From: Pseudocoprococcus catus
GTDB taxonomy: Bacteria > Bacillota > Clostridia > Lachnospirales > Lachnospiraceae
Length of the DNA: 64,000 bases
Direction of reading: 5' to 3'
Assembly (NCBI RefSeq): GCF_019734885.1
Contig: NZ_JAAXCM010000064.1
Coordinates: 109,912 to 173,911, forward strand
In this document: piece after piece, positions 1 to 8,707 of the stretch
Layout of the letters: each line of letters begins with the position of its first letter
Position numbering within the stretch: the stretch's first letter is position 1
The notes under the pieces: generated by a model
What the model was told of the DNA's origin: nothing
Databases searched by the model: none
The model's input: only the letters and a program-made list of their open reading frames with translations
Translations under genes and position numbers: made by a program

Positions 1-87
1 ATAATAGAAAATCGCAACCTGCACAAGCAAAATCAGCATTGATGCAAAAAACATAATCAGGCGTTTGTATTGTTCTCTGTTTTCCAC
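1..87 (-). CDS. N-terminus of a membrane protein, cut by the window edge
   Basis: Only the first 29 codons are present. The start is a GTG preceded by an AAGGAG ribosome site about 8 bases upstream. The peptide begins MENREQYKRL and then turns into a hydrophobic stretch (IMFFASMLILLVQVAIFYY) that looks like a first membrane segment or signal anchor. Nothing can be said about function, because the rest of the gene lies outside the window. The call rests on the clear ribosome site, an open frame to the edge and the hydrophobic profile. Confidence 0.55.
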   Translation of the reverse strand, partial: MENREQYKRLIMFFASMLILLVQVAIFYY

Positions 88-221
88 TACTTCTTCTCCT
101 TAAAATACAATTCAGAATTCGCCCGTGAATTCAGTACAGAATCTGTGTCCGCTCCTCAGACACATTTATTATTCGAATTCCTGCACTCTAATTATAATCT
201 TATTTTGTCAAAATAACAATG

Positions 222-258
222 AAAACCTGTGGTAAATGCAAGATTTACCACAGGTTTT
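222..258 (-). terminator. Rho-independent terminator of the SH3b protein gene
   Basis: A perfect 16-bp stem (AAAACCTGTGGTAAAT paired with its complement) closes a 5-base loop. It lies about 20 bases past the stop codon of the secreted SH3b gene. A/T bases flank both sides, so it may work in both directions. Confidence 0.8.
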
Positions 259-279
259 GAAGCTTTAATTGTTGAATAT

Positions 280-2454
280 TTACCTGATCTCAATGTACTG
301 TGCATAGACATAGCCGTCATAATTCGTACCACTGTATTTTACATTGATATGGTACCATTTGTCGTCATCTTCATCCTGTACATTTCCAGTTATATTAACT
401 TTTGTTCCCTCATCAAGAACAACCAGAACCTTATATGATGTACCAGCGCCGCTTCTCACATTCAGTGAACCATCAATAACATAACCTGTTGATGTCTGAC
501 TGCTTTCTGAGCCGTCATCTGACTTGTTGCCGTCTGAAGAAGTACTTGCCTTTTTCAGCATATCTGAACGAATATAGCCTGAATTGCCGGACTGTGCTTT
601 GACTTTGTACCATACCGTACCATTGCTGTCTTTCGCCTCACCAAGTACTGTTAAGGTATCTTCCATATAGATGACTTCTACAACACTCTTGGATAATCCT
701 GCACCGCTTCTCATATTCACGCCATCATCCACTACCTGCATCTTCTGGCCCTTCATATCTGAAGTCGTATCCGTTGTATCATCTTTCTTTGAATTATTGC
801 CGCCTGATGTAGTGGCATCCTTCAAAAGGTCAGAACGGATATAGCCTGTCTTACCCGCAGAAGTCTTGACCTTATACCAGATGCTGCCGCTGCTGTCTTT
901 TGTCTGACCAGTTACAGTCACTGTCTCATTCTGGTAAACAACGCACACAACACCCTTTGAAGTACTTGCACCGCTTCTCACATTCACAGCATCATATGCA
1001 ACCTTCATTGTCTTGCCGGATACATCTGAATCTGTGTCGGAACTGCTGCCGTTATTTCCGGAATTGCCTGCATTCTTCTTCGTCAAATAAGAAGAATGCA
1101 CATAGCCCTTCTTATTTCCTGCTGTAATCTTGTACCATAACGTACCATTGCTGTCTTTTGCCTCAGCAGTAATTGTAACCGCAGTATTCTTAGTCAATGT
1201 TGTGACAACCGAATAGTTTGTGCCTGCGCCGGAACGCATATTCAAAGCATCACAGTTAACAACTGCCGCAATTGACATTGTATCCTGATTTGTATTGTCA
1301 TTGCTGTTGTTATTGCTATTGTTGCTATTACTGTCATTCTTTGTCACGGTAATATATTCTGCATAAACATATCCCTTATAACTCTTGCCGCTCTTAGAAA
1401 ATGTCACACTGTACCATTTGTCGCCACTGCTGTCCTTAGTGGTTCCTGTAATCGTTACAGCCTGGTTTCTTGATACAGTTGTCACTACATCGTACTTTGT
1501 ACCGGCACCGCTTCTCACATTCAATGAAGAACAATTAACCTTACCTGTACCCGAAGCAGCTGTTGTATCATTGCCGCTGTCAGAGCCATTCGAAGAACTA
1601 ACTGTAATATATTCTGCACAGGCATAGCCTGTCTTGCCGCTGACTTTCACTTTGTACCACTTTGTACCTTTGCTGTCCTTTGCCTCACCAAGAATATCTA
1701 CCTTTGTACCCTTGCTGATAGATGTAATGATACTGTTGCCTGTACCGGCACCGCTTCTTACATAAAGACTTGAACAGTTCACTGTACCTGTCGCAATAAC
1801 CTTGTCTGAATCTTCTGAGGAATTATTATCAGAAGATCCGTTGGAAGGATTTCCGGAAACAGTTCCGCCGCTCTTCTTTCCTTTGTAAATAGCCAATCTG
1901 TCAATGGATGACTCGCTGTATGTATCAAACAGATTTGTGCTGCTGACACCCGGATCCAACATATAAACTGTATCACCTTCAATTCTGTCAAGAGTCACCC
2001 AATGTCCGCCATTGCGTACGGAAATAATAACACCATAACCATCTTTAATATATTTGGCCATTGTAGAAATCTTTTGGGCCTTTGTCATATTCGCCATACT
2101 GACCTTACTCTCATAAAGCGTAAAGCCATCCGCAGCGCCATTAACCTTCGCCCAATACAATGCACCGCCGGAAGTAAAACCACCATTATTGTTCAGATAA
2201 TTAACAAGTGTTTTCGGTGTAAAACTGGATGCATCTGCACTGCCGGTATGACAGATCAGCATTGCAATCGCTGTAACCAGACATCCCGATGATTTCATCG
2301 TGTACTGACTGGCTCCCAAATGAATGCTTCCCCATTCCGGATCTGCCTGTGACCATTCCCTGTAAGCCTGACTGGCTGCATTTGCCTGAATCGGTGTCAC
2401 AAAAGGTACACACATAATCATAATCATTAACATTGCCAGTATTTTCTTTTTCAT
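280..2454 (-). CDS. Secreted C39-like peptidase with six SH3b repeats
   Basis: A 724-residue exported cell-wall protein. A Sec signal peptide (KKKILAMLMIMIMCVPFVTPIQANA) is followed by a papain-like C39_2 region at about residues 30-195, with a candidate catalytic Cys in SGCLVTA and a His in GHWVTLDRI followed by an Asp in MLDPG. Six bacterial SH3 domains follow, each carrying the signature VRSGAGT or MRSGAGT and separated by Ser/Asn/Asp/Gly-rich linkers. SH3b domains usually bind peptidoglycan, so this is probably a wall-associated hydrolase or crosslink-binding protein. The ATG at 2454 is preferred over an upstream in-frame GTG because it directly precedes the signal peptide. It stands alone, with a terminator after it. 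Substrate is unknown. Confidence 0.85.
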   Translation of the reverse strand: MKKKILAMLMIMIMCVPFVTPIQANAASQAYREWSQADPEWGSIHLGASQYTMKSSGCLVTAIAMLICHTGSADASSFTPKTLVNYLNNNGGFTSGGALYWAKVNGAADGFTLYESKVSMANMTKAQKISTMAKYIKDGYGVIISVRNGGHWVTLDRIEGDTVYMLDPGVSSTNLFDTYSESSIDRLAIYKGKKSGGTVSGNPSNGSSDNNSSEDSDKVIATGTVNCSSLYVRSGAGTGNSIITSISKGTKVDILGEAKDSKGTKWYKVKVSGKTGYACAEYITVSSSNGSDSGNDTTAASGTGKVNCSSLNVRSGAGTKYDVVTTVSRNQAVTITGTTKDSSGDKWYSVTFSKSGKSYKGYVYAEYITVTKNDSNSNNSNNNSNDNTNQDTMSIAAVVNCDALNMRSGAGTNYSVVTTLTKNTAVTITAEAKDSNGTLWYKITAGNKKGYVHSSYLTKKNAGNSGNNGSSSDTDSDVSGKTMKVAYDAVNVRSGASTSKGVVCVVYQNETVTVTGQTKDSSGSIWYKVKTSAGKTGYIRSDLLKDATTSGGNNSKKDDTTDTTSDMKGQKMQVVDDGVNMRSGAGLSKSVVEVIYMEDTLTVLGEAKDSNGTVWYKVKAQSGNSGYIRSDMLKKASTSSDGNKSDDGSESSQTSTGYVIDGSLNVRSGAGTSYKVLVVLDEGTKVNITGNVQDEDDDKWYHINVKYSGTNYDGYVYAQYIEIR

Positions 2455-2616
2455 ATTTCTTCTTCTCACTTGCCTTTCTCTTGTCTTTTTGAAATCTTTC
2501 TCACCGACATAAAGAATTTATCTATATATCCGCATAACTGCACTTATTCTATCATAAAATTTAACATTTTAAAAGTCGATTTGTAACAAAAATTTAATTT
2601 TTATCAGAAAAGCTGT

Positions 2617-2655
2617 AAAAAACAGCTGTGATGCAGCAGCACCACAGCTGTTTTT
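2617..2655 (-). terminator. Terminator downstream of leuA
   Basis: A stem of AAAACAGCTGTG pairs with CACAGCTGTTTT and is followed by T residues on the minus strand. It lies about 100 bases past the leuA stop, with a repeat element in between. Confidence 0.75.
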
Positions 2656-2660
2656 ATTAT

Positions 2661-2752
2661 TTACGCGGATAATGAGGCAAAGCCATGCTTGCATGAATCC
2701 TTGCCGAATATCGCGATAACGAGTGAAACTCGCAAAACGTGTTTCATCTCAT
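2661..2752 (-). repeat. Dispersed intergenic repeat, family C, copy 1
   Basis: The minus strand directly after the leuA stop carries GAGATGAAACACG, GCGAGTTTC, GTTATCGCG, CAAGG, TGCAAGCA and CGCGTAAA in that order. The same blocks occur in the same order on the plus strand at 31958-32102. The GAAACACG/GCGAGTTTC part can fold into a hairpin. It has no coding potential that I can see. Confidence 0.7.
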
Positions 2753-4429
2753 TTATTTCTTTCTGAAGAAAAGTCTGTTCATGGCACTGAAAATCGCACG
2801 AACGGATGAACGTGTAATATTGGAACTAATACCAACACCAAAAGCTCTCTCACCAGTCTCTGAATTCATCAATTCAATATAAGATGCTGCCTGTGAGTCT
2901 GAACCTGTCGTCAGTGCATGTTCTTCATACATCGTCAGTTTTGTTTTGAAACCACCCTGATTGCACAGTGCATGCTTCACAGCATCGATCGGTCCGTTGC
3001 CGAAACCTTCGATTGTCTTTAATTCGTCCTTAAATGTATAAGTCAGAACAACCTTTGTATCGTAACCTTCTACTGTTTCGGAGATATCTTCTGTTCTCAT
3101 CTTTCTGAAATGCAGAGGATACTTGGCATTGATATACATCTCTCTGAACTTGTCCATAATCTGTGATGGTGATACTTCTCCCTGACGTTCCGAAATTGCC
3201 TGAATCTCATCAGACAGCTCTTTGTGCATCACCTTTGGAAGCTTGAAGCCATAGTAGTGATCCATAACGAATGCCACACCGCCCTTGCCGGACTGACTGT
3301 TGATTCGAACAATCGGCTCGTACTTCCTTCCGAGATCGGATGGATCGATCGGCAGATACGGAACTTCCCAGTATGGGGACTTTCTCTGCTCCAATGCATG
3401 GACACCTTTGTTGATGGCATCCTGATGTGAACCGGAAAATGCAGTAAAGACAAGCTTACCCGCATATGGATGGCGAGGATCAATATCCATCTTTGTACAT
3501 CTCTCGTAAACTTCGATAATCTCATTCACATTCTCAATATCCAGTTCCGGATTGATTCCCTGTGAAAACATATTGTAAGCAATATTCAGCACATCGACAT
3601 TGCCTGTACGCTCACCATTGCCGAACAGTGTACCTTCAATTCGATCGGCACCTGCAAGTAAAGCAAGTTCTGATGCAGCTACACCGCAGCCTCTGTCATT
3701 GTGCGGATGAATACTCAGGATAATCTTATCACGATCTGTAAAGTGTGTAGACATCCATTCAATCTGATCTGCATATACATTCGGTGTCGTCATCTCAACG
3801 GTTGCCGGCAGATTAAAAATAATCGGATTCTCAACAGTTGGCTGCCATACATCCTTAACAGCTTCACAGATTTCAAGCGCAAAATCCATCTCAGTTCCTG
3901 TAAAGCTCTCTGGTGAATACTGCAACTGGATATTGCCGTCAAATCCCTTCATATATTTCTTGACCATCTCTGTACCATCAATGGCAATCTGCTTGATTTC
4001 TTCACGATTCATATCGAATACAACATCTCTCTGAAGCGTAGATGTTGAATTATAAATATGGATAATCACATTCTTGCAGCCCTGAATAGCTTCAAATGTT
4101 CTCTTGATCAGATGCTCTCTGCACTGAATCAGTACCTGCACCTTCACATCGTCCGGAATCAGATTCTGTTCAACCAGTGTTCTCAGAAAATCATATTCAA
4201 TCTGGGAAGCAGCCGGAAAACCGACTTCGATTTCCTTAAATCCCAGTTTTACAAGCAGCTTGAAGAACTCAATCTTTTCTTCTACAACCATCGGCTCAAT
4301 CAGCGCCTGATTGCCATCTCTCAAGTCAACGCTGCACCAGATCGGGGCCTTCTGGATTTCCTTATTCGGCCACTGTCTCTCAGGATAATTCAATACAGGT
4401 ACTCTTTTATATCTTTTATAATTTAACAT
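2753..4429 (-). CDS. leuA: 2-isopropylmalate synthase
   Basis: Catalyses condensation of acetyl-CoA with 2-oxoisovalerate, the first committed step of leucine synthesis. The 558-residue protein is the long form. The catalytic TIM barrel shows DLRDGNQALIEPM near residue 36 and the metal-binding HPHNDRG motif in the middle. A C-terminal part of about 150 residues corresponds to the leucine-feedback LeuA dimer domain. The ATG at 4429 is preceded by GGAGGAAAG. It is monocistronic here: its own promoter and a leader with attenuator-like features lie upstream (4469-4692), and a terminator lies downstream. No other ilv/leu gene is in the window. Confidence 0.95.
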   Translation of the reverse strand: MLNYKRYKRVPVLNYPERQWPNKEIQKAPIWCSVDLRDGNQALIEPMVVEEKIEFFKLLVKLGFKEIEVGFPAASQIEYDFLRTLVEQNLIPDDVKVQVLIQCREHLIKRTFEAIQGCKNVIIHIYNSTSTLQRDVVFDMNREEIKQIAIDGTEMVKKYMKGFDGNIQLQYSPESFTGTEMDFALEICEAVKDVWQPTVENPIIFNLPATVEMTTPNVYADQIEWMSTHFTDRDKIILSIHPHNDRGCGVAASELALLAGADRIEGTLFGNGERTGNVDVLNIAYNMFSQGINPELDIENVNEIIEVYERCTKMDIDPRHPYAGKLVFTAFSGSHQDAINKGVHALEQRKSPYWEVPYLPIDPSDLGRKYEPIVRINSQSGKGGVAFVMDHYYGFKLPKVMHKELSDEIQAISERQGEVSPSQIMDKFREMYINAKYPLHFRKMRTEDISETVEGYDTKVVLTYTFKDELKTIEGFGNGPIDAVKHALCNQGGFKTKLTMYEEHALTTGSDSQAASYIELMNSETGERAFGVGISSNITRSSVRAIFSAMNRLFFRKK

Positions 4430-4468
4430 TATTCTTTCCTCCGTTTAAATCTGAATCATTGTATGAAA

Positions 4469-4497
4469 ATAAAGCCAAAGAATTCCATCAGCTTTAT
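4469..4497 (-). terminator. Candidate attenuator hairpin in the leuA leader
   Basis: The minus strand reads ATAAAGC, a 15-base loop, GCTTTAT, then TTTC, lying between the candidate leader peptide and leuA. The stem is short and AT-rich, so it is weak as a terminator. Upstream AGAATTC can pair with GAATTCT inside the loop, giving a competing structure. The attenuator role is an inference. Confidence 0.4.
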
Positions 4498-4534
4498 ATA
4501 AGTCAGCAGTTTCCTCCGAATTCTATCTCTCGAT

Positions 4535-4630
4535 CTATGAGTGACGGAGTCGAAGAACCACTCCATATACAATTAATTTAAACAGTGTCGGACTTAAAAT
4601 ACTAACCCCATGTCTTTCATTCCTTTTCAT
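4535..4630 (-). CDS. Candidate 31-residue leuA leader peptide
   Basis: A short frame reads MKRNERHGVSILSPTLFK, then ends with VVLRLRHS and a stop. The ATG is about 27 bases from the predicted transcript start of the promoter at 4664-4692, with GGA-rich sequence just upstream. The Leu/Arg cluster near the end and the overlapping inverted repeats (GGAGT with ACTCC, GAGTG with CACTC) are what a leucine-sensing leader would show. Leucine codons are not in a long run, so this is a candidate only. Confidence 0.45.
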   Translation of the reverse strand: MKRNERHGVSILSPTLFKLIVYGVVLRLRHS

Positions 4631-4663
4631 TCCTAATTCCACGACAAAAGTTGTCCATGTACT

Positions 4664-4692
4664 ACTTTAGCAGAAAAAAGTTTTCCTGTCAA
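4664..4692 (-). promoter_or_regulatory. Sigma-A type promoter of leuA
   Basis: TTGACA (4692-4687), a 17-base spacer, then TAAAGT (4669-4664) on the minus strand. It lies between the HPr terminator and the leuA leader. Confidence 0.7.
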
Positions 4693-4713
4693 GCATGTGC
4701 TTTACAGGAACGA

Positions 4714-4743
4714 CAAAAGCAGGGAAAAGAATCTTTTCCCTGC
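4714..4743 (-). terminator. Terminator of the cdaA-cdaR-HPr operon
   Basis: A self-complementary GCAGGGAAAAGA stem is followed by TTTTG on the minus strand, 8 bases after the HPr stop. A second hairpin (TTCCTGT with ACAGGAA) follows at 4684-4710 and overlaps the leuA -35 box. Confidence 0.8.
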
Positions 4744-4750
4744 CCATTTG

Positions 4751-5020
4751 CTAAAGCTCTCCGAGTCCCTCCTGAATGACCTGCCGTAAATCTTCTAATG
4801 CTTCTGCCTCATCGCTTCCATCACAAATCATCGTGATCACATCTCCGTTTTTGATACATGCCGACAAAACACTTAAAACACTCTTGGCATTAACCTCCGT
4901 TCCATCAGCTGTTCTAATTGCCACATGTGACTGAAATTTTGTTGCCGCTTTGCATAATATGCCTGCCGGTCTCAGATGAAGTCCTGATGGATTATGTAAT
5001 TCAATCTCTACACTTACCAT
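4751..5020 (-). CDS. HPr-family phosphocarrier protein
   Basis: An 89-residue small protein of the PTS HPr fold. The phosphorylatable histidine is present as His15 in GLHLRPAG. A serine in the regulatory-site region (AKSVLSV, Ser47) matches the HPr kinase site of Firmicutes. HPr passes phosphate from enzyme I to sugar-specific EIIA proteins, and in its Ser-P form it is a co-repressor with CcpA. It is the last gene of the run from 8590, starting 28 bases after cdaR, with a G-rich ribosome site (GGGGGG). HPr directly behind cdaR is unusual, since glmM is the common neighbour. It may be a second HPr paralogue; the genome-wide set cannot be seen here. Confidence 0.85.
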   Translation of the reverse strand: MVSVEIELHNPSGLHLRPAGILCKAATKFQSHVAIRTADGTEVNAKSVLSVLSACIKNGDVITMICDGSDEAEALEDLRQVIQEGLGEL

Positions 5021-5048
5021 TTTTAGTACCCCCCGAATACTTTATTCT

Positions 5049-6308
5049 CTATTCCCCGCTGCTCTTTGAAATCACAACGTGTACATATGCATCTTCAGCC
5101 AATTCCAGATTATCATCAAAAATAACCGTTAATGGCAAATTATACTCACCTTCTCCGTAATCACTGACATCGATCAATGCCGTCAGGTTATCTGCAGTAA
5201 GTGCATTGACTTCACTGGCAATACCTTTGACCTTAAGTGTAACTGCTTTATCAGAAGAACCGGTTACACTTTTCTCGTAAGTATAATCTGTACTGCTCCC
5301 CTTCAACGAAACTTTACTTAAAGGCAATTCAAAAGATGTTTCTGTAATCTTCTGTATATCAACAACTAATGCCACCGTTGCTTCCTTATCAGTGAAAACA
5401 ACACCATCCGGCAGCTGCTCGGCAATATTCTGTGCAATTGATACAGAGTCTTCGATCTTATCATTCTTACCGGATATATCATAATCCTTCAATGTCACCT
5501 GATCAATCTTATCCAGATCTTCCTTACGACCGGCAACTGTTACTTCCTTCGGTTCATAAACAGCTGATACCACACGATATCCCTCTGCTACCCGACCGGT
5601 TACACCAAAATTAACAGGTACCGTCTTCGTCTGATAAATCGGCACATTCACACTGATATCTGATTGAGAAATATTCAACGTGGAGCTGGATACTTCACTG
5701 CCGTTCTGATCTAATAATTTCAACGTTGTATTCGTTGTTATATCAGATGTATTGCTGCTTCCGACAGCAACACTGACATTTGCTTCCGCAATTTGATCAA
5801 CAACTGATTTCGGACCGGATACCGTCACCATATTCGGTGTCGCAACTCCCTGACCAATATAATATCCTGAAGCAACTTTGCCGCTTGTAACAACCTTTAT
5901 ATTTAGTGACTTCTCAACCAAGTCTTCAATCTCAACCTTCAGTACTGTACTGCTTCCAATGGGTGTGATCTCCAAATTCGGATATTTCGGGCAGGAGACA
6001 TCCACCATAACAGCGCCTGTAATGGATAACGTAGACAGATCTGCAACCGCAAGAAGATCATCCTTGGATAATCGATTGACAATAGATGTCTTTCCTTTGA
6101 CCTTTACGCTGACCGTATTGCCCCCTACATAACTGTAGGCTTTGCCTGCTTCCGTAATCTGATCACCATTGATCTCTGTTACGCTGATATCTGAAAACTC
6201 CCTTGTATAAACAGGATCTTCAATACTCAACACCACCAGCCACACCAAAACTGCGAGGGCCAATGACAGAATCTTCAGACCAAAATTATGCGTCAGTCTT
6301 TCTCTCAT
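5049..6308 (-). CDS. cdaR: CdaA regulatory protein CdaR (YbbR domains)
   Basis: A 419-residue membrane-anchored extracytoplasmic protein. One N-terminal transmembrane segment (LKILSLALAVLVWLVVL) is followed by repeated YbbR-type beta domains, with recurring stretches such as VTVSGPKSVVDQI and VTVAGRKEDLDKI. CdaR proteins bind and modulate the diadenylate cyclase CdaA. The start lies inside the 3' end of cdaA (23-base overlap), consistent with translational coupling. The length is typical of the family. Confidence 0.9.
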   Translation of the reverse strand: MRERLTHNFGLKILSLALAVLVWLVVLSIEDPVYTREFSDISVTEINGDQITEAGKAYSYVGGNTVSVKVKGKTSIVNRLSKDDLLAVADLSTLSITGAVMVDVSCPKYPNLEITPIGSSTVLKVEIEDLVEKSLNIKVVTSGKVASGYYIGQGVATPNMVTVSGPKSVVDQIAEANVSVAVGSSNTSDITTNTTLKLLDQNGSEVSSSTLNISQSDISVNVPIYQTKTVPVNFGVTGRVAEGYRVVSAVYEPKEVTVAGRKEDLDKIDQVTLKDYDISGKNDKIEDSVSIAQNIAEQLPDGVVFTDKEATVALVVDIQKITETSFELPLSKVSLKGSSTDYTYEKSVTGSSDKAVTLKVKGIASEVNALTADNLTALIDVSDYGEGEYNLPLTVIFDDNLELAEDAYVHVVISKSSGE

Positions 6309-7158
6309 TCTTAATCCTCTCCCTCAGTTTTTTTCGCTTGCCCTCATCAACACCCTGGGTTATCTCTGCCAGTTTTGCTTTCAGATCATCCGGAGATACA
6401 CTTCGGGTCAGTTTACCGCTCTCTGCAATAGAAACCGCACCCGTTTCCTCAGAAACGATAATTGTCAAACTGTCTGAAACTTCACTGATTCCAACACCTG
6501 CACGATGTCTCGTACCAAGTTCTTTGCTCAGCTCCATATTGTCACTCAGCGGCAGATAACAAGTCGCAGCCACTACTCTCTGGTTTCTTATGAACACAGC
6601 ACCATCATGCAGCGGTGTATTATGTTCAAAAATATTCATCAGCAACTGGCTTGAAATCAATGCGTCAATCGGAATACCTGTGCGTTCATATTCATTGAGA
6701 ATCACCTTCTTCTCCATCACAATCAGCGCACCGGTCTTTACCTTGCTCATCTCAAAAACCGCTTTCACAATTTCGGAGTTGATCTTGTCACGACTTCTTC
6801 TGTCTTCCTCTGCAATCACTGCCGATGTTCCGAAAATAGAAAAAATAATATTTTTCCTTCCCAACTGCTCAAGGGCACGCCGCAGCTCCGGCTGAAAAAC
6901 AATGACAACAACTGTCACAAGCACACCTGCTGTCTTTGACATCAACCACGTCAGCGTAGTGAGATGGAAGAAATAGGAAATCAAAGCAAAGGCTGTCACC
7001 ACAACAATGCCCTTCAGCAATGTCCACGCCCGCGTATTCTTAACCCAGATCAACAGCTCATAAATAATCACTGTCAAAATCAGGATTTCTACAATATAGG
7101 TAAGATGAAATGACTGCGGAAAGCCAATATTGTTCAACATACTCATCCATCTATGCAT
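6286..7158 (-). CDS. cdaA: Diadenylate cyclase CdaA (c-di-AMP synthase)
   Basis: Makes cyclic di-AMP from two ATP at the membrane, controlling potassium and osmolyte uptake and wall homeostasis. The 290-residue protein has about three N-terminal membrane segments, then the DAC domain with the signature PLHDGAVFI (catalytic Asp of DGA) and GTRHRAGVG (RHR motif). The C-terminal 40 residues are basic. A G-rich site precedes the ATG at 7158, and in-frame ATGs at residues 5 and 7 are alternatives. It sits second-to-last before cdaR, the usual order. Confidence 0.95.
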   Translation of the reverse strand: MHRWMSMLNNIGFPQSFHLTYIVEILILTVIIYELLIWVKNTRAWTLLKGIVVVTAFALISYFFHLTTLTWLMSKTAGVLVTVVVIVFQPELRRALEQLGRKNIIFSIFGTSAVIAEEDRRSRDKINSEIVKAVFEMSKVKTGALIVMEKKVILNEYERTGIPIDALISSQLLMNIFEHNTPLHDGAVFIRNQRVVAATCYLPLSDNMELSKELGTRHRAGVGISEVSDSLTIIVSEETGAVSIAESGKLTRSVSPDDLKAKLAEITQGVDEGKRKKLRERIKNERKTDA

Positions 7159-7196
7159 TTCATATCATCCCCCCTGTCCTGTATAAATCTAATACT

Positions 7197-8180
7197 TTAT
7201 TTGTTCTCCTGTGAAGCCTGAACACCATTCTTCACAGATTTCTTTGTCTGAGAATTAACCTTAACGACATTCTTCTCTGCACCTGAAACCGAAATCTTCG
7301 GTATCGCCTTCACATAATAATAATAGTCATCGTCCTCAAACTGTACGTATTCTTTTCTGGAATAGTCTACCGCACACTTCATAAACTGCAGCAACATCGC
7401 CAATAATGCCCCAATCACCGCACCCGCAACCAGACCAATAATATTGAGATCTATTCCAAAAGCCGCCGCACAGAAAAATGCAACAACGATCTCTGCTGCC
7501 GCACCTGCTGCAATTGCAGCATACCACGCATAATCAAATGAAAACTGACTAATAATAAAAACAACTGCCATCGCCACTGCTGCTGCAATCGCATACAGCC
7601 AGATCATCTTATCATCTGTTACCTGTCCAATAATTGTACCCATCGCCTCAACGATGGCATCCAGATTAAAGGACATCCCTGTTCCGACAATGGATGCTGC
7701 TCCACAGGCATAGCCCAGGAACTTCACCATAAAGAGACCGATCACCGCAGGCACAACCGCATAAGGCGAAAAAAACATCCCCGCCAGAATCGGTATCATA
7801 AAATGCATATCATACTGCATCAAAACAGGCACTGCCAGAAGAACCACACTCTGCTCCGGTGCAAACTTCAGAAACATCAGATATAAAATAAGCATCACAA
7901 CAATTACCAAAGCTCCGATGAGCACCGATAATTTCATCATGTGTGCTGTAATTACAGCCGCAACAATAAAAACTGAAAAGCTGCCCGGAATAATCGAACA
8001 GATTAATGACAGCAATACATTTACCATTGGATTATCCAGAATTTCAAAATATCCTAACTGTGAATTCACACAATTAAATACAAACATCATTCCGATAAAC
8101 TTGGCAATGATCAAAAACCATGTCTCGTATTCTTTGACAAAACGGCTGATCTTATCCCGCATTACAAAAAGCTCTGTCAT
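7197..8180 (-). CDS. Polytopic membrane protein of unknown function
   Basis: A 327-residue protein with about eight or nine hydrophobic helices. A conserved-looking acidic/tyrosine patch (FEDDDYYYYVKAIPKI) near residue 285 comes before a Lys-rich cytoplasmic tail. I do not recognise a named family. It overlaps the preceding gene by 4 bases and precedes cdaA by 38, so it is very likely co-transcribed with the c-di-AMP genes. A transport or scaffold role is possible, but the sequence does not show it. Confidence 0.7.
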   Translation of the reverse strand: MTELFVMRDKISRFVKEYETWFLIIAKFIGMMFVFNCVNSQLGYFEILDNPMVNVLLSLICSIIPGSFSVFIVAAVITAHMMKLSVLIGALVIVVMLILYLMFLKFAPEQSVVLLAVPVLMQYDMHFMIPILAGMFFSPYAVVPAVIGLFMVKFLGYACGAASIVGTGMSFNLDAIVEAMGTIIGQVTDDKMIWLYAIAAAVAMAVVFIISQFSFDYAWYAAIAAGAAAEIVVAFFCAAAFGIDLNIIGLVAGAVIGALLAMLLQFMKCAVDYSRKEYVQFEDDDYYYYVKAIPKISVSGAEKNVVKVNSQTKKSVKNGVQASQENK

Positions 8181-8590
8181 CTCTTATCCTCCTGTGTCCG
8201 GACATTCTTCTCTCCGCACTGATCAATATGACGCAGTATACGGTAATACTTCTTCACCTGCTTGCGACTTGACTGATACTGCCACGAATAATAAACAATA
8301 CCAATTCCCGTATAGATAACAAGCAGAATAATATAAAGAAGCAGCATTTCTTTCAGCAGCAATCCCAACTGCATATTGGCTGCCATATCAAATATCTCTT
8401 CAATCTTATATACAGCATATAGTCCTGCCAACAATATATACGCAATTGTGAGACTAATGCCATTCTTCAAAAGATGCAGTCTGACGTAATCACCCATAAA
8501 ATACTCATTGCGTCCGAGATCAATACGGCCCTGCCGCTTTTCATAAATCGATGCCTTCGTCATCCAGCGAATTTTCTCCTCATTCAGCAT
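8177..8590 (-). CDS. Small membrane protein heading the cdaA operon
   Basis: A 137-residue protein starting at the ATG at 8590 (AGAAAGGAT ribosome site). A longer upstream frame exists but has no ribosome site. A basic N-terminus is followed by two hydrophobic helices (GISLTIAYILLAGLYAVY and EMLLLYIILLVIYTGIGIVY) and a Lys/Arg-rich tail. The last 4 bases overlap the next gene (ATGA), indicating coupling. Family not recognised. Confidence 0.65.
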   Translation of the reverse strand: MLNEEKIRWMTKASIYEKRQGRIDLGRNEYFMGDYVRLHLLKNGISLTIAYILLAGLYAVYKIEEIFDMAANMQLGLLLKEMLLLYIILLVIYTGIGIVYYSWQYQSSRKQVKKYYRILRHIDQCGEKNVRTQEDKR

Positions 8591-8629
8591 ATACAAATCC
8601 TTTCTTAACTCTATAAACAAACCCCCAAA

Positions 8630-8646
8630 GGTATAATGAGTATACC
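8630..8646 (-). promoter_or_regulatory. Palindrome ahead of the cdaA operon
   Basis: GGTATA-N5-TATACC lies about 40 bases upstream of the first gene and contains a TATACT that could be a -10 box. It could be an operator, or chance symmetry of an AT-rich promoter. Confidence 0.3.
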
Positions 8647-8707
8647 ACATTTATACTTTCTATGCCATAATTTAGAGAAAAAAAGTGCTATAAAGCCTTC
8701 CTCCGCT

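Noticed and set aside
280..1800. Tandem DNA repeats
   Set aside because: The periodicity is explained by the six SH3b domains of the encoded protein.
4430..4690. T-box riboswitch ahead of leuA
   Set aside because: The conserved T-box bulge (AGGGTGGNACCGCG) is not present on the coding strand.
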